Below are positions 1-13,700 of a stretch of DNA of 64,000 nucleotides, in pieces. Made by a program: the position numbers and the translations under genes. The first letter of the stretch is position 1; every line of letters begins with the position of its first letter. The DNA comes from Riptortus pedestris (lineage: Eukaryota > Arthropoda > Insecta > Hemiptera > Alydidae). The stretch is taken from assembly GCA_019009955.1 (NCBI GenBank), contig CM032228.1, forward strand, positions 9,838,001 through 9,902,000, in the 5' to 3' direction. The notes beneath the pieces are model-generated. The model worked only from the letters and a program-made list of their open reading frames with translations, ran no database searches and was not told the DNA's origin.

Positions 1-218
1 TTTTCCAACGGAAAGTCGTGGTTCGGAAGGCTTGGTCCCTCCGTATACACTTGCCAGAGTGATTGGTAGGAGCAAAAAAGTTATTATTATTCAAATCGGC
101 CAGAATGGAGTTAGTTTTCGTTGACCAAATTAAGCCGGCATAAATTTTGGATGAACACTCTACTGAAGATCGCTCGGTATGGAGAGAGGGGGGAAAAATA
201 AGTCGACAGAAAAAAAAA

Positions 219-430
219 GTCCGTCACGCAGGGGCAGCGTAAACTAAGCAGATTTCCCACGTGAAGATTTACAAAAGAGAAATTTCACGAGAGCCGAGGC
301 AGTGAAGGAAACGGCCGAACTAGCTTTTGGCGGGAAAGTAACTCTCGTCCGTTAGGCACCCCGATTTAATAAAAATGCAAATATCTCGGTTAATATTCAA
401 GATAGAGAAAAATAGTTATTTATTATACAA
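219..430 (+). repeat. HINE-like element, 5' fragment (type 1)
   Basis: Starts with the family head GTCCGTCACGCAGG and subterminal AAGCAGATTTCCC. Runs through the AAATGCAAATATCTCGGTTA core and is then lost at the 431-532 dyad. Confidence 0.75.
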
Positions 431-532
431 GTGACGAAAGTAGATCATTTTACAACTCGAGTGAAACGTTTACCCACACGAGCGAAGCGAGTGTGGTAAT
501 TTCACGAGAGTTGTAAATTCTACTTTCGTCAC
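431..532. repeat. Imperfect ~100-bp inverted repeat
   Basis: GTGACGAAAGTAGA at 431-444 is matched by its reverse complement at about 519-532. Inside, TTTTACAACTCGAGTGAAA pairs with TTTCACGAGAGTTGTAAA. The core is CCACAC...GTGTGG around GAGCGAAGCGAG. Origin unknown. Confidence 0.7.
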
Positions 533-1390
533 GAGTGTAATATTAATTTTTTTCTGTAATCGTGTAATACATGATCAGATCTAACCAGAATATGAACAAA
601 ATTAGGATGTTGTGAAGATTATGGTATGTTGTTGGTAGGTTATAAGCATGGTTGTGAAAGGTTATAAGCATAGTTATAAAACAACTAGTGATGATTGTGA
701 AGTAATGCAGTTATAAACAAGTGCAGGTTATAAACAAGGAAGGTAATTATTATTATATTTAAATTTTAAAATATATTGATTATTTCCACCAATAATTCAT
801 TCACATTTCAATTTATTTTGTTAAAATAAATTCTTACAATGTTAAGAAACATTTAAAAGCATTTAATTTCCAACTTCAAATTATTTTTTAATTTATACTT
901 ATTACTAATTAAGAAGGCAATTCACAAGGACTCTTCACTCTATTGCAAAATGTTTCACTTTCTTCACTCATTTCAGTTTAGTAATGTTACCATTATTCAA
1001 CGATTTTAGAAACAACTTTTATTTAAGTACAATTTCTTTTGTTTCATTACTTATTATCATTATTGTTAGAGGCATTTTTATTTAAGCGGTCTTTTATTTT
1101 TAGCTGGAAGCCTTACTTAGCCAACAACTCCTTTTATTCCTTTCCTCGCCACTTCCTCTCTTCATGAAAAATTCGTTTAGTTTGAATGGCGGTAAAAGTA
1201 TCAATATACCAAAGCATTCCGTGGCCCCAGACAATCATTGAGCCAATATCTCTTACAGTAGTTCGTATTTTAAGGGCTGGTGGCTTTATGAAAACTCTAT
1301 GAAGGAAACAGTAAATAACCTATTATATTACAGAGGACGGAACAAAAGTTTTGCCGGTTTTAGTACAATAAAATAAAACGTTATTAGAAT
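533..1390. other. AT-rich non-coding
   Basis: No reading frame, clear repeat or RNA gene seen. A weak tandem of GTTATAAGCA-like units lies around 640-735. Confidence 0.5.
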
Positions 1391-1391
1391 A

Positions 1392-1601
1392 TTAACTTAA
1401 TAATAGCCGTACTGCCTTGAGCCACCTATCAGACACATCTTGAAGGCCTTGCTGGTACCAGTATTTATTCATTAAACCGAATAACTCGCGAACACCGTTT
1501 TCGCCTTCCTCCATAATTGACCTGTCTTCCCAGAAGAAAATGTTCCAGTTCTTTACTCGTAGAGCTTTCTGCAGGGTCATGGAAGCATCCGGACCCTGCA
1601 A
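1392..1601 (-). pseudogene. Possible mariner-like transposase tail relic
   Basis: A 69-codon frame with MNKYWYQQGLQDVSDRWLKA resembles the C-terminal pattern of mariner transposases (Y/F-x-x-G-I-x-x-L-x-x-R-W). No catalytic residues or TIRs were found. The match is short and could be chance. Confidence 0.3.
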
Positions 1602-1976
1602 CCGCTCTTGTTCTAACTTCTGTGTTACCGCTCCCCTCGGTTTCTAAATGATCTAAAAAAAGGTAACGTGCACTACCCTAAAACATTATTCCATTTCGCA
1701 CATTGGTACTGTTCAACAATTAACATTTCTATACCCATTCAATGTGGATGGCCGATCTTGTAACTCCAATCGTGAACTCTTATTATTTTATAACCAAATG
1801 GTATGTTTGTCTGTTAATGCTGTTTATTTTCATAATACGTACTTCTTATGAACGTCTATAACGTCTCTGAAGTTTACAGTGGTACATAAGTAAATAAATC
1901 CCATCTATTTTATTTTTTCACTAATTGTACCAGTTTTACCTTTTTTCTAATAATTCCTTTTTATCATGTTTTTTAG

Positions 1977-2061
1977 ATATAAATTAAAAGATATAAATTG
2001 GATTTCGGATGTAGAGAAGCCGTTTGATCTGAAGGACGAAATCAAAGCATTCTTTGCAAAA
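1977..2061 (+). CDS. FAM194-like gene, first recognisable exon
   Basis: Follows a TTTTTTAG acceptor and ends at AAAA|GTAAGA. Encodes 28 codons containing INWISDVEKPFDLKDEIKAF after a split codon, ending in phase 0. The next exon continues in the same frame. The true start lies upstream and was not found. Confidence 0.6.
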
Positions 2062-2337
2062 GTAAGATTTGAAATGATTTATAAATACATTTTTATTTAA
2101 TATTAAACCTAATTAATTGGGAAAATTATATTTTTGAAGTTATTCTCTCTTATGTAGTTTACTCTTAATGAGTGCCATGTTTTTATCATAGTTTTATTAT
2201 CAGGTAGTAATAAGTAAAATTTAAATACGAAATTGAACCACCTTGAAATTACTTCGATTATGAAAATGATTCAGTACATCTGACAAATCTGACGTGGATA
2301 CCACATGACTTCCTTATGCTCACATTAAATTAAATGA

Positions 2338-2369
<32 letters not shown>

Positions 2370-5300
2370 CTTCTCTCGGCAACTTTCAAACTACTCGCCT
2401 TAGAATATTTTAATTTCATATTTAGGAGTTTTGTTTCATGTACTAGCACACTCGGTTAGCTAGAATACTATTCAGGAGGAGGGGGGGGGGGAGGATCGAA
2501 AATAAAAATAATAAAAATTCATCCGCATTTCGCATAACTCAAAGTCGACTTCGACTGATGAATTTTCATATTTAGGCCTGTTGTATCATCTAGTTGTACC
2601 CTTTTGATAGAAATCAACTCAGGGGAAGGGGAGTTTAGATTGGGCGGAAATAAAAAAATACAAAGTTTTGCTAACGAATTAATGATGCAGAAGATTTCTT
2701 ATAGAACCTTTTTGGTTTTATCTTAAAAAGACTTATAAATTATTATATATGCCATTTATTGCCCTCTGTATTGGAATGGAGGTATTATATTACTTTCCAA
2801 TCAAACTATTTTAATGAAGCTCGGCAATAATACCTTTAGATCATTGTATGGGATGTTGAATGTAGAAATTAAAAGCCGATTTAAAACCACCATAGATCCC
2901 ATTTTTACCGGTTGGCTTAATAACCACTACGAAACAGCAAAATGTGTCAATAAAAAATGGTCTATTAGTCCAGTATGTTAATTTCCACTTCAACTGCAGG
3001 TCTGAAGGCGTATTGACAGCGCGTTGCATACCTTGGGAAATGCATCAGGACAAAGTAATTACATACTTTGTCGGTTAAATAAATAAAATAATAAGTAATA
3101 AATATCTGACTTACAAAAATACGTAAAACCCAGAAAACAATTACAAGAAAAGAAATCCTCTGTTGTATGTCAAGTAAATGAAAAATAATAAATACATAAT
3201 GAAAAAATGCACTAGAATCTGAAGAGCTCAGGTAATGAAAGAAATGGAAGTAAACACATTTGAAGAAAAGAAAAATATTATAATAAAATTGCAATATATT
3301 AAAATAAAATTTGGAATCTCGCCATTCTCCAAGAATAGACAGTTCCAGCTGTATCCGCAGAAGGGCGAATTCCCAGAGGGTAGAAGAACTGTTGCCAAAT
3401 AACTTCATAAGATATATAGGAAGCATAATGGACTAATAAGTTAACTGCCCCATTTTTAGTAAGGTCCTTTATTGTTACAACTTATGTCGTTAAGGAGACG
3501 GATTCCCACAGAACGAGAGATGGCCACTGCGAACAGCAGAAACAAGCATGAACGCACTGAGGTAGCAACGTAATGCCACCTCATCGACCAACGTTCGTGG
3601 TTAGAATGAATAGTTGGCGGACCACCGATAGAGAGCAGTAGATCTGAGGTTACCTAAGACCCTCTAAGACTACATGAGAAATGTCTAAGCAGCGACCAAA
3701 TGCTTGAGCTTCAAAAACAGCCTTTCCTAACGTATTAATGCGCATTCTTGTACACGCAAATAAATTTGATGTTCTTGAAGATTAGATGACCCTTTGACTA
3801 TACTTTTCTGCTAATTACTAACTCCACCGTGGCTGGATTGTACAACATTTCCAGCATGAACGTATCAATTTGTGGATTCAGCATCAACTTACTGTAAGGG
3901 CCTGTTTGAGGTCACTGAGGCTAGCCCTGAAACAGACCCTAAAAAAATGGTTTTTCTCCCTGGAAACATTACAGGGTTTACTATTAGGGGGACATAGAGT
4001 TACTTTTCGGTGATTGTGACGCCCACCCATCAGCGGAGCTGTTCTATCTCGAATTAGAATCGCAAAAGGCTGAGCTTTTTTGACCAGCGCACACTGGAGC
4101 GAGTGATAAGGTACGCCGGACATTCATATCATATCATATAATATCTCCGTTTCTACGGGTCCAAGAATATTGATTCTGGTGTCATTTTAAAGCACATCCA
4201 ATACACTATTGAACTACCTCATCAGCAATTTTTTAAGCAATTTTGCCAGTTTCGATATAACGATAGGATGAATTTTAAATGTTTACATACAGATTATGTA
4301 TCGATTACTAAGTAGAGAATTGTGATTTGTAGACACATAATATCAACATATAAAATATTTAGACAAGAAAAAAACGTATTTGACTATTTCTTCGAACGTG
4401 AATGGCGGCGTCAATTGCGTAGAGGAGGCGTTTTACACCGTACGTAGTTGGGAAAGGTCCACGGGAGGTATAATACGTCTTCCGCACCGAAAGCGTTAAC
4501 ACTAAAAGTAAAATATTTAATGAATAGGCAAGTTTAGGCAAGATCTGACGACGTTGTAAATAAGACAATATACTCCTAAAAGCATGCCAAGTGGTATTTT
4601 TTTCATGCAAATACAAGTGATTTGCGAATTCAATTAAATAAAATTATTTTCAGCTCGATGTAAAAAAAAAAAAAATTAGTGGAATTTTAAAAACCGTTTG
4701 TGCCAGTTTTTGATTTGTTATAATACCCTTAATGTGTACTGGAAGCAACAATAATTTATAAAATGAAATAAGAGTTCACGACAAATTAAATAAACCAAGG
4801 CTTTTTTTAACATAGCAATTATAACCAGGCATTACGTAAAAACCATTGCAATAATATTTCTAAAAATCAATCTGCTCAATTGAAAAGGGTTTATGTGGTA
4901 GTAACAATACAATCAAAATCCCAAATTAAAACTTTTATTTTTTCCCCCAATGTCCAACATTACTGAAGGATCGCTCCAGTGTGCAGCGTGTTGCACTAGA
5001 AAGATCTAAAAGCTATGTGAACATTATTCTATACTCTTCTGTGTTTTGATCAGCTTGCTCAAGAACTACTCCAGTCTCTTCTCCGTCTCTAAGAGTCTTA
5101 TTTGCCTTAGTAGTTCTTTTAGACAATCCGAGATATTTTTTTCCGAAAAGCAGTTGATCGAGAAATCGCTCGTCAATCGATGTCTCGAATTGGCGATGAC
5201 CTTTGAAAGTTCAGAATGACCCTACGTACTAACTTATTGACCCTCCTTCCTGCCTGTACACCTTCCGAAAGTGACCAGTTGGCCCAGAATACTGTGGTGA

Positions 5301-6394
5301 GTTTGATAATAAGACGGTGACTCTGCAACTGCAGTATATGTCTGCGATAATACAGAAAGAAATTTTTAACAAGTAGCTTGAATGGTTTGGGTCCAATTCC
5401 ATAACGTGAAAGGTGCTTACAAACCTCATCAGATCTAAAATAGTTTATAGTAACTTCAATTTCTTCACCCTCAGGATTAAAATGATCAAACGAAAATATC
5501 TCTTTAGGAAAACGAGGTGCATCTTCATATTGTCGAGAATAGAATTTTTATCTCTTTGGCATATCTGCAGCTTCACAATGTAAACTATATAGTAATTAAC
5601 ACTCTGAATAAATGAAAATATCTTGCATTGTTAGAGTTCGTAACTCAACAAACAAGTGAGGTTATTGAGAAAAAACATATGGCATAAATCATACATCCTT
5701 AATAAATAAAACATACGGAATATGTAAATCAATCATATGACATTAATAAATAAAACATATGCCATATGAACCATAGAGCATTTATAAATAAAACATATGG
5801 CACATATAAATAAACGTATCATATTAAAATTACTAGAATTTTATAACATCACATGAACATAAGGTCGTTGTATATAAATGTTTATCCTCGAAATAGTCTA
5901 AATATAGGCTGAATTCCGGAGGTTCCAACTTCTGAAAGTCAAATAGATAATAAAGAAATAAAGTCCGTCACGCAGGCGCTGCGTAAACTAAGCAGATTTC
6001 GCACGTGAAGTTTTAGAATAGAGAAATTTCATGAGAAACGAACAGTTACTGAAACGGCCGAACTAGCTAGCCGGGTAACTCACGACTGCAGCCGATAAAA
6101 TCCAATAAAATGCAAATATCTCGTTTAATATTCAAGATACAGAATAAATGTATAGAACAATATTTATAGTAAATTTAATTTGCAATAAGATTGATTCTAT
6201 ACAATTTGTTGATCCGACGCATAATGACGGAGATATTTCGAATTTTCGAAAATCCTCCCCTCTAAACCTCCCCCCCCCCCCCGCCTCCCACTAGTCCGAT
6301 TTCAGTCATTAACGAACTTGATTATTTTTTTTACATAAAAGTATCGAGTTTGGTAACGATCAAACAAAAATTGCGACCGCTAGAGCGTTAACAG

Positions 6395-6454
<60 letters not shown>

Positions 6455-8779
6455 TTGAACGGACCTCATCCCCTAGATAGGATCGATGGACATTTGAAGA
6501 AATTTTTCGAAATCGCGTCATGAGTATGACCTCAATAGCTGATTTCCCTTAAGGGATATCTGCTAAAATTCATGCCATTTCACCACATTCTATCCTCTAT
6601 TTCTCCTGCAATAAAAAACCTGAAATTAAACTTAAAACTGGAAATGAGATGATGTAGTCATTCAGTTGCTTTAAGAGAAAATCGCATGAGCAGGAGTACA
6701 AATAACTCTTTATTCGTCAAATTACATCGCTGGGAAAGGCTAACACTTTTAATTAAAAATTTTTTCCAGCTGTCTGCTCCATTGGGCAACGCCTCGCTTT
6801 GAATATTCAATGACTATACCATCTTCCTGAACAACTTGTTTTTCAAGGAAGTTTATTACGGGAAACCAAATGTGTGCTGCTGCTTCTTGCTGGTTCGTCC
6901 TGATTAGATTGGCAAGGCACACAATGCCGCATATCTGTCTCGTTAATATATGTAGCTTTCCACACTTTTGGATGATTAATGCTGAATTTAAATTACTTCC
7001 GGTATTAGTATTTTTCCTAAATAGCGTCCTTTACGCAAAGCTTAAGATTCCTCTGTCTAAATTTGACGGCGACAGAAACTATTCTGGTGGGCATTTATTT
7101 ACCAGTGTGTCTTACGTAGATTTTACCAGATTTCTCTGGGGGGGGGGGGGTCGAAAATTCGACTTATGTCAGTTACTATACGTAGGATAGAAAAAGTATG
7201 TAGAACCAATCATATTGAAAATTGAATGCACTATAAATATTGTTATATTCATTTAATCTCTATCTTGAAATTAAACGAGATATGTGCATTTTTATGAAGT
7301 GTTTGTGGATAACGGACGAGATTGTCGGTTCTGGTCGTAAGTTTCCGGATTAGTTTGGCCGTTTCCGTAACTATTCTGCTGAAATTGGTTTAGAGACTCG
7401 TTACTACTACTGTTAGTAGTATGGAGATTTTTCTATTGTAAAACTTCACGTGGGAAATATGCTTAGTTTATCCAGACCCTTCGTGACGGACGTTTTCAGT
7501 TATCAACCTTCAATGAACCCCCAGTTATACTCAACCTATTTTCACTTTGAGTAAATGGGTCGTAAAGAATGCTAACTGGAAACTCATCTCCTCTAATACT
7601 TGTTTACATAGGCTTCTTCGTTGGGGAGAAATTGAGAATACACGGCGAGATGAGATCACCTTGAGTCATTCCAGCAAGTGGGAAATCATCATAGTTTATA
7701 TGCAGTCCCTGAGTGACGAGCTCTTTAATGTTTACCGTCACTTTAACTAAACAAGACGGGGGTGTGATAAAATGCAACTAAATGTGAAATATAGAAATCT
7801 AAAAAAAAAAAAAAAAAATCCCTACAATACAAAATTTCAGAGCTGCATGAATTCAAAGAGTTTTAGTTTAGTTTTAGTAGGTGGGAGATCTTAAGTCAGA
7901 ATATGGCACATTGGCTGTATAAGCTGTAATACGTTACTGGAGTGAACGAGATAAGAGGCAAGATAAAGACTGATATAATGGTAAACAAGACACGCAGATA
8001 ACTTAGAGATTCTACCTCTCACATAAATAAAAAGTCCGTCACGCAGGGGCTGCGTAAACTAAGCAGATTTCCCACGTAAAGTTTAATAACAATAGATAAA
8101 TCTACATAGCGGTAACACAACATCACCGTGAATATTAAGTTAATAAATACAATCGATAATAAGAAACCTTCTGAGGGGAAGCATTTGAAATGTAAACAAA
8201 CAGTTCTGCCAACTTCCTACCGGAAAGAAAAACGATTACTGTAATATATCTGAATATAACGTATTAATTTGATTGAAAACTATTTACTATATCCAGTACT
8301 GTAATTTATAATGAATCAGAATAATTTTTAACTCAATCAATCAAATATAAGTAGAAACTCAAAAATCTCTCGTATAATAAATGTCTCTTGAAAACAATAT
8401 TTGGTATTTAAGCTTCAAATGTTTTGGTTTATTACATAACCGAGTATTATGTAACATGAGTAGAAGTGGTGGTTTGCTGAAGGCTGAAAAATGCAAATAT
8501 CTCGGTTAATATTCAAGATAGAGAATAAATGTATATAACAATATTTATAGTACATTTAATTTTCTATAAGATTAATTCTATACATTTTTTTTCGATCCGA
8601 CGTATAGTAATGAAGATATTTCGAATTTTTGAAATTCTCCCCCCTCTAACCCCCTCCCCCTCCCCCTGGTCCTATTTCAGCCGTTAACGAACTTGATCTT
8701 TCTTTTTACATAAAACGACTAAATATAGAGTTTGTTAGCGATCAAACAATAATTGCGACCGCTAGAGGGGTAACAGACA

Positions 8780-8831
<52 letters not shown>

Positions 8832-10717
8832 TAAATAATCTATAAACTATTGTACATTCTTATTGCACTATGACTAGGGTTATAGTAACCTTCCTTGTTT
8901 TGTTTACATAGCAGGAGGTCCACAGCCTTTTGTATGTTTTATATATTTATAGTCATGGTGTATTTGTTTGTTAAACTATATTATTAATTGTTGTACTGTG
9001 GTTCTTATATTTATTTTACAAATGGTTATTGTTATGCACTATTTTTAATTATTGCTATGTTTTGTTAAATCTATGTTATTGCCACTTACCACTATGTTAT
9101 TGCAACTTATATTATTTTACAATAATTTATTGCTATGCACTATTACAATCATTGTCATGTTATTTTAAATTATAATTAATTGTTGTGTTATGTTAAAAGT
9201 TATTCCTATGTTGTATTTATGTTGCTATTTTTATTCTTATATTTATTATGTTATAACAACCATTCTGGTGTTACTAAATTCCTTGTATGCTATATTAAGC
9301 TATTTTCTTATGTTGCATTTATTTTTTTATTTTATTATTCCTAATTTATGTATCTACAGTATTTTATTATATTATGTTATCTTCAGTATTATTATTTCTA
9401 TTTGGTTTCTACAGTTATTATTATTCTATTATGAATTCTTACAGTATTATTATTCTATTATGTTTACAGTTACTGTGTGTTACTAAATTCATTGTTAATG
9501 CCTATAAAAAGCTATTCTTATGTTGCATTATTATTATTATTATTATTATTCTATTATGTATCTACAGTATTATTATTCTATGAGTATCTACAGTATTATT
9601 ATTCTATTATGTTTCCTACAGTATTGTAATCTACAGTATATTTTAATTGCTGTTTGTAGTTATATTTTTTATTAGAGCCCAACTTCTTGATGTATTACAT
9701 CTATTAAGTTATAATATGTTACAGCTGTTATAGTGTTTTATATAAGGAAAAAACACCCCTTTTTATAACAATGTATAACAAACAATGTGCAATATTATAA
9801 TGTAGTACATGTAATTTTTACAGCCCTGAGGAAGAGAAAATAAAGATTCTCGAAATATCGGCATAAACTAAGATTCATTTCACCAACATTGACCAAAACT
9901 CCGACAAAGAACAGCACAACCACATATAAATACAACCTGGTCGAAAACATCAGCACAATTTATATGTTATAAATATATATATATATATTATAAAATATAT
10001 ATAAATATTATTATATATATATATATAATATATATATATATATAGGTATAAACAGTTTTGAACGGACCTCATTTTTGTCATCTCCTGGTAGGATCATGGA
10101 CATTAGACGAAAAATATCGAAAATCGCGCCATGAGTACGACCTCAATAGCTGATTTCCCCTAAGGGAAATCTGCTAATAACAGAGGGGATTGTGCGTGTT
10201 AGATAGTGGTCCAGCGGTCAAACATACTGGTAGATATTTGCTATTATCTACGCCAGAGCTTCTCTAGCTGTATGATCATATAGCTCTAGAACCCGATAAA
10301 TACTTTCCACAATAATTCAACAGAAGGAGAGTGAGAAATCTAGGAGTGGAATGAAATGGCACAGTGATCGATGAAGAACACTTTGGTTAGTTAGTCAAAC
10401 CTCGAAACTTTTTGGACCACCCGAATTCCTAATTATCTCAGAAACTCCATACCGCAGGCCGGTGCGGTGCGGCCTTTGGAAAATACAAACCGCAGTACGC
10501 AGGTTCGGATTTTCCAAAGGGCACTTCAGTTAATTCAAAATAAACATGGAACATTAGGTGATCAATAAAAACACAATTACGTTCGTTTTAATAGTCAGCT
10601 ATTGAGGTCGTACGCATGACGCGAGTTTCGAAAAAATTTCTTCAAATGTCCATCGATCCTACCCAGGAGATGACGAAATAATGAGGTCCGTTCAAAATTT
10701 ATATATTTTTTTATATA

Positions 10718-10761
<44 letters not shown>

Positions 10762-13700
10762 TGTTAACGCTCTAGCGGTCGCAATTGTTGTTTGATCGTT
10801 ACGAAACTCGCAATTTAATCGGTTTATGTAAAAAGGAAGATCAAGATTGTTAATGGCTGAAATCGGACTAGGGGAAGGGGGGGTTTAGAGGGGGGGATTT
10901 TCGGAAAATTCGAAATATCTCCGTTATTATGCGTCGGATCGAAAAATTGTATAGAATCAATCTTATTGCAAATTAAATTTACTATAAATATTGTTCTATA
11001 CATTTATTCTGTATCTTGAATGTTAACCGAGATATTTGCATTTGTATTCTGCATTGGTCGGCAGGAGTGAGCCGTTTGGTACTTTCCGAAGAGAGCTCTG
11101 GCGGCCGTTTTCGTAACTATTCGTCCCTCGTGTATAAGTTTAGTGATCCCTTACTACTTACTACACTTGTTATTGGGCAGATTTCTCTATTGTAAAACCA
11201 CGTGGGAAATCTGCTTAGTTTACGCAGCCCCTGCGTGACGGACGTTTTTTTTTAATTCCTCCGTCCTCAACTCTTCCTGAAACGATTTCAGTCATGAACT
11301 AACATAATCTAACAATTGCATCTCCGGGCGAGTTGGGGTTGATGTATACATCCTTGGTTGAAAAATGTCCGCCACACAGGGGTTCTCCAAAGTAAGACTG
11401 TTGGACATTGGAGAAAAGTTTTTAAAAATCGCGTCATAAATACAAACTCAATAGCTGATTTCCCTTTAGGGAAATCTGCTAAATAGATGGCACCTTTTTC
11501 ATTAATGTTTCTTTTAATATTTCATGTTATAGAAAAAAATTCCCATAATGCAATTAAAGAAACCAAAACTGATTAAGAAAAAGCAAAGTTTATTTATTTA
11601 TGACAGTAAACCAAGTACTTTGAGCAAGGAATCTTCGGGCTCCGTTGATAACGCACAATATGCTTTAACATATGCATGTAAATGTAAGTTGTTATACCCA
11701 ATACTTTGTACTATAGTGTGTTAAAAGGTTTTACATATTTAAGTAAACCTCTTATTATTATTTCAGTGGAACCTTTCGTTTACAAATTGTCAGATCCAGA
11801 AATGATGAAGAGAGGAATAACTGTCCAACCTTCAACAATGATGCCAATCAAGTTGTTTGTATTTGAAACATTTTTAACGAATCCTGAAATTTCATGGTAA
11901 GAGCTCACTTTGGTGAAAGGGAGCAAGCACGATATATTAACACGGTGTAGACCAATGTATTGGTTTATTGTAGTTTAAGGGGTCTTAATTTTGATAATGC
12001 CCGATTGCTGGTGGGTAGCAATTAATAAGTTAGTGGTATAATAGTTGGGGGTTTTCTATAATTATTTTGAATCACAAAATGCAAGTTTTGAACAATGGTT
12101 TATTTCCTACTCGTTCAAAACGGAAAATTCCACTCCCTCTATCTCTAATCTTATAATTTTCCCTATTAGGTAATCAAATTTCATTATTTAATTCTACTTT
12201 GATCTAAGCCAGGGGTCTCCAAACTTACCAGCCTTAGGGCCATACTGATTACTCCAGTAAGTTCCGAGGGCCAAAACCTCGTGCTCGTGGGCTGTTTTCT
12301 GTTTTTGGTACTACTTATTTGTGTGAGAAGACCTTCTCCAAAATGAAGTACACAAAAAATGTTCACAGATCTAAATTAACTGATGAGCATCTTAAATCTC
12401 TTTTAATAATTGGTACAAGTAAAATTAGTCCACTACAAACTATTGTCAGTGGAAAATCTCAATTACATAAATCTCATTAGTATTTCATACGTCATTGTGC
12501 TTGTTATAAGTTATGTTTTTATTTAAAATGTATAAAATGTTAGTTGGATTCATTTCAATAATTTGTTAGTTATTATATACTGAAGTTAAATTTTCTGCAT
12601 ATTATACATGTCTTTACTCATTACAATTCTGTGTTTCTTTATCCAACTTATCACAAATAAAAAGTCCGTCACGCAGGGGCTGCGTAAACTAAGCAGATTT
12701 CCCACGTGAAGTTTTACAATAGAGAAATCTGCCTAATAACAACTGTAGTAGTAAGAAACCTCTAAACCTAAAACATTATTTAGGGCGTAATAACCCAGTA
12801 GTTTCTAACAGTTAACCTAACCTCTAAACCGATTCACGAGAGACGATAGTTATAGAAACGGCCACCAGATCTCTCGTGGGAATCTCCGAACATAGCCTAT
12901 TGGTGACACTCAGAATACAAATGCAAATATCACTGTTAAATATTCAAGATATAAATTAATGTATAGAACAATATATTTATAGTAAATGTAATTTGCAATA
13001 AGAATTGGTTCTATACACTCTTTTGATCCGACGTATAGTAACGGAGATATTTCGATTTTCGAAAATCCTCCCTCTAAAAACCCCCCCGTCCCACTGATCC
13101 GATTTCAGCCGTTAACGAACTTGATCTTTCTTTTTACATAAAACGCTTAAATATGAAGTTTGGTAAGGATCAAACAAAAATTGCGACCGCTAGAGCGGTA
13201 ACAGACAAATATATAGATATATATATATATATATATACTAGCAAAGGTACCCGGCTTCGCCCGGGAATTCATTTGAGGCTGAATGAAGATGTAGATATGT
13301 GAGATATTTTTGGCAAGGCTTTACTTTCCACAATATTTTTTTTATTTCTCTGTCCCAGTGTTTAGAATTTATACCCGTCGTTACTGTGGATTTGTTAATA
13401 ATAAAATTATTTGTTATTTAAGACTTCATTGTCCTCAATATTCTTATATTTCCCGTCGTCTGTGTATGTAGTTTTTTTTTTTTAAAGTGATGAGGACCAT
13501 ATAATTCATAATCCTAGAATGTATTCTATATCTTCGAAACAATGTAAGAATAAGTTTCTTTCCCTTCATGCGGTACAATGTCCAATGGTGAAAGCTGTTT
13601 TAGGTACGTCCATAGCCTCTATTAAAACACTCGTTCATAAGTCTAGATTGTAAACTGTGTATTCATATTGGTTTTCAGTAAAGTATATCATATACATTAA

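Noticed and set aside
587..588. Asp in place of Glu in NBD1 Walker B of the transporter (residue numbers 587-588)
   Set aside because: This is a normal feature of ABCC-family NBD1, not a defect. The coordinates here are protein positions.
2841..3426. - strand frames at 2841-3029 and 2965-3426
   Set aside because: No domain is recognised, codon content is AT-driven and there are no splice partners.
9190..9583. Two Tyr/Ile/Leu-rich frames resembling membrane proteins
   Set aside because: They are translations of TTATTA-rich low-complexity DNA in an insert.
9828..9865. Hammerhead-ribozyme-like core (CTGAGGA, short stem, GAAA)
   Set aside because: I could not find a cleavage triplet or a convincing stem III in the right place.
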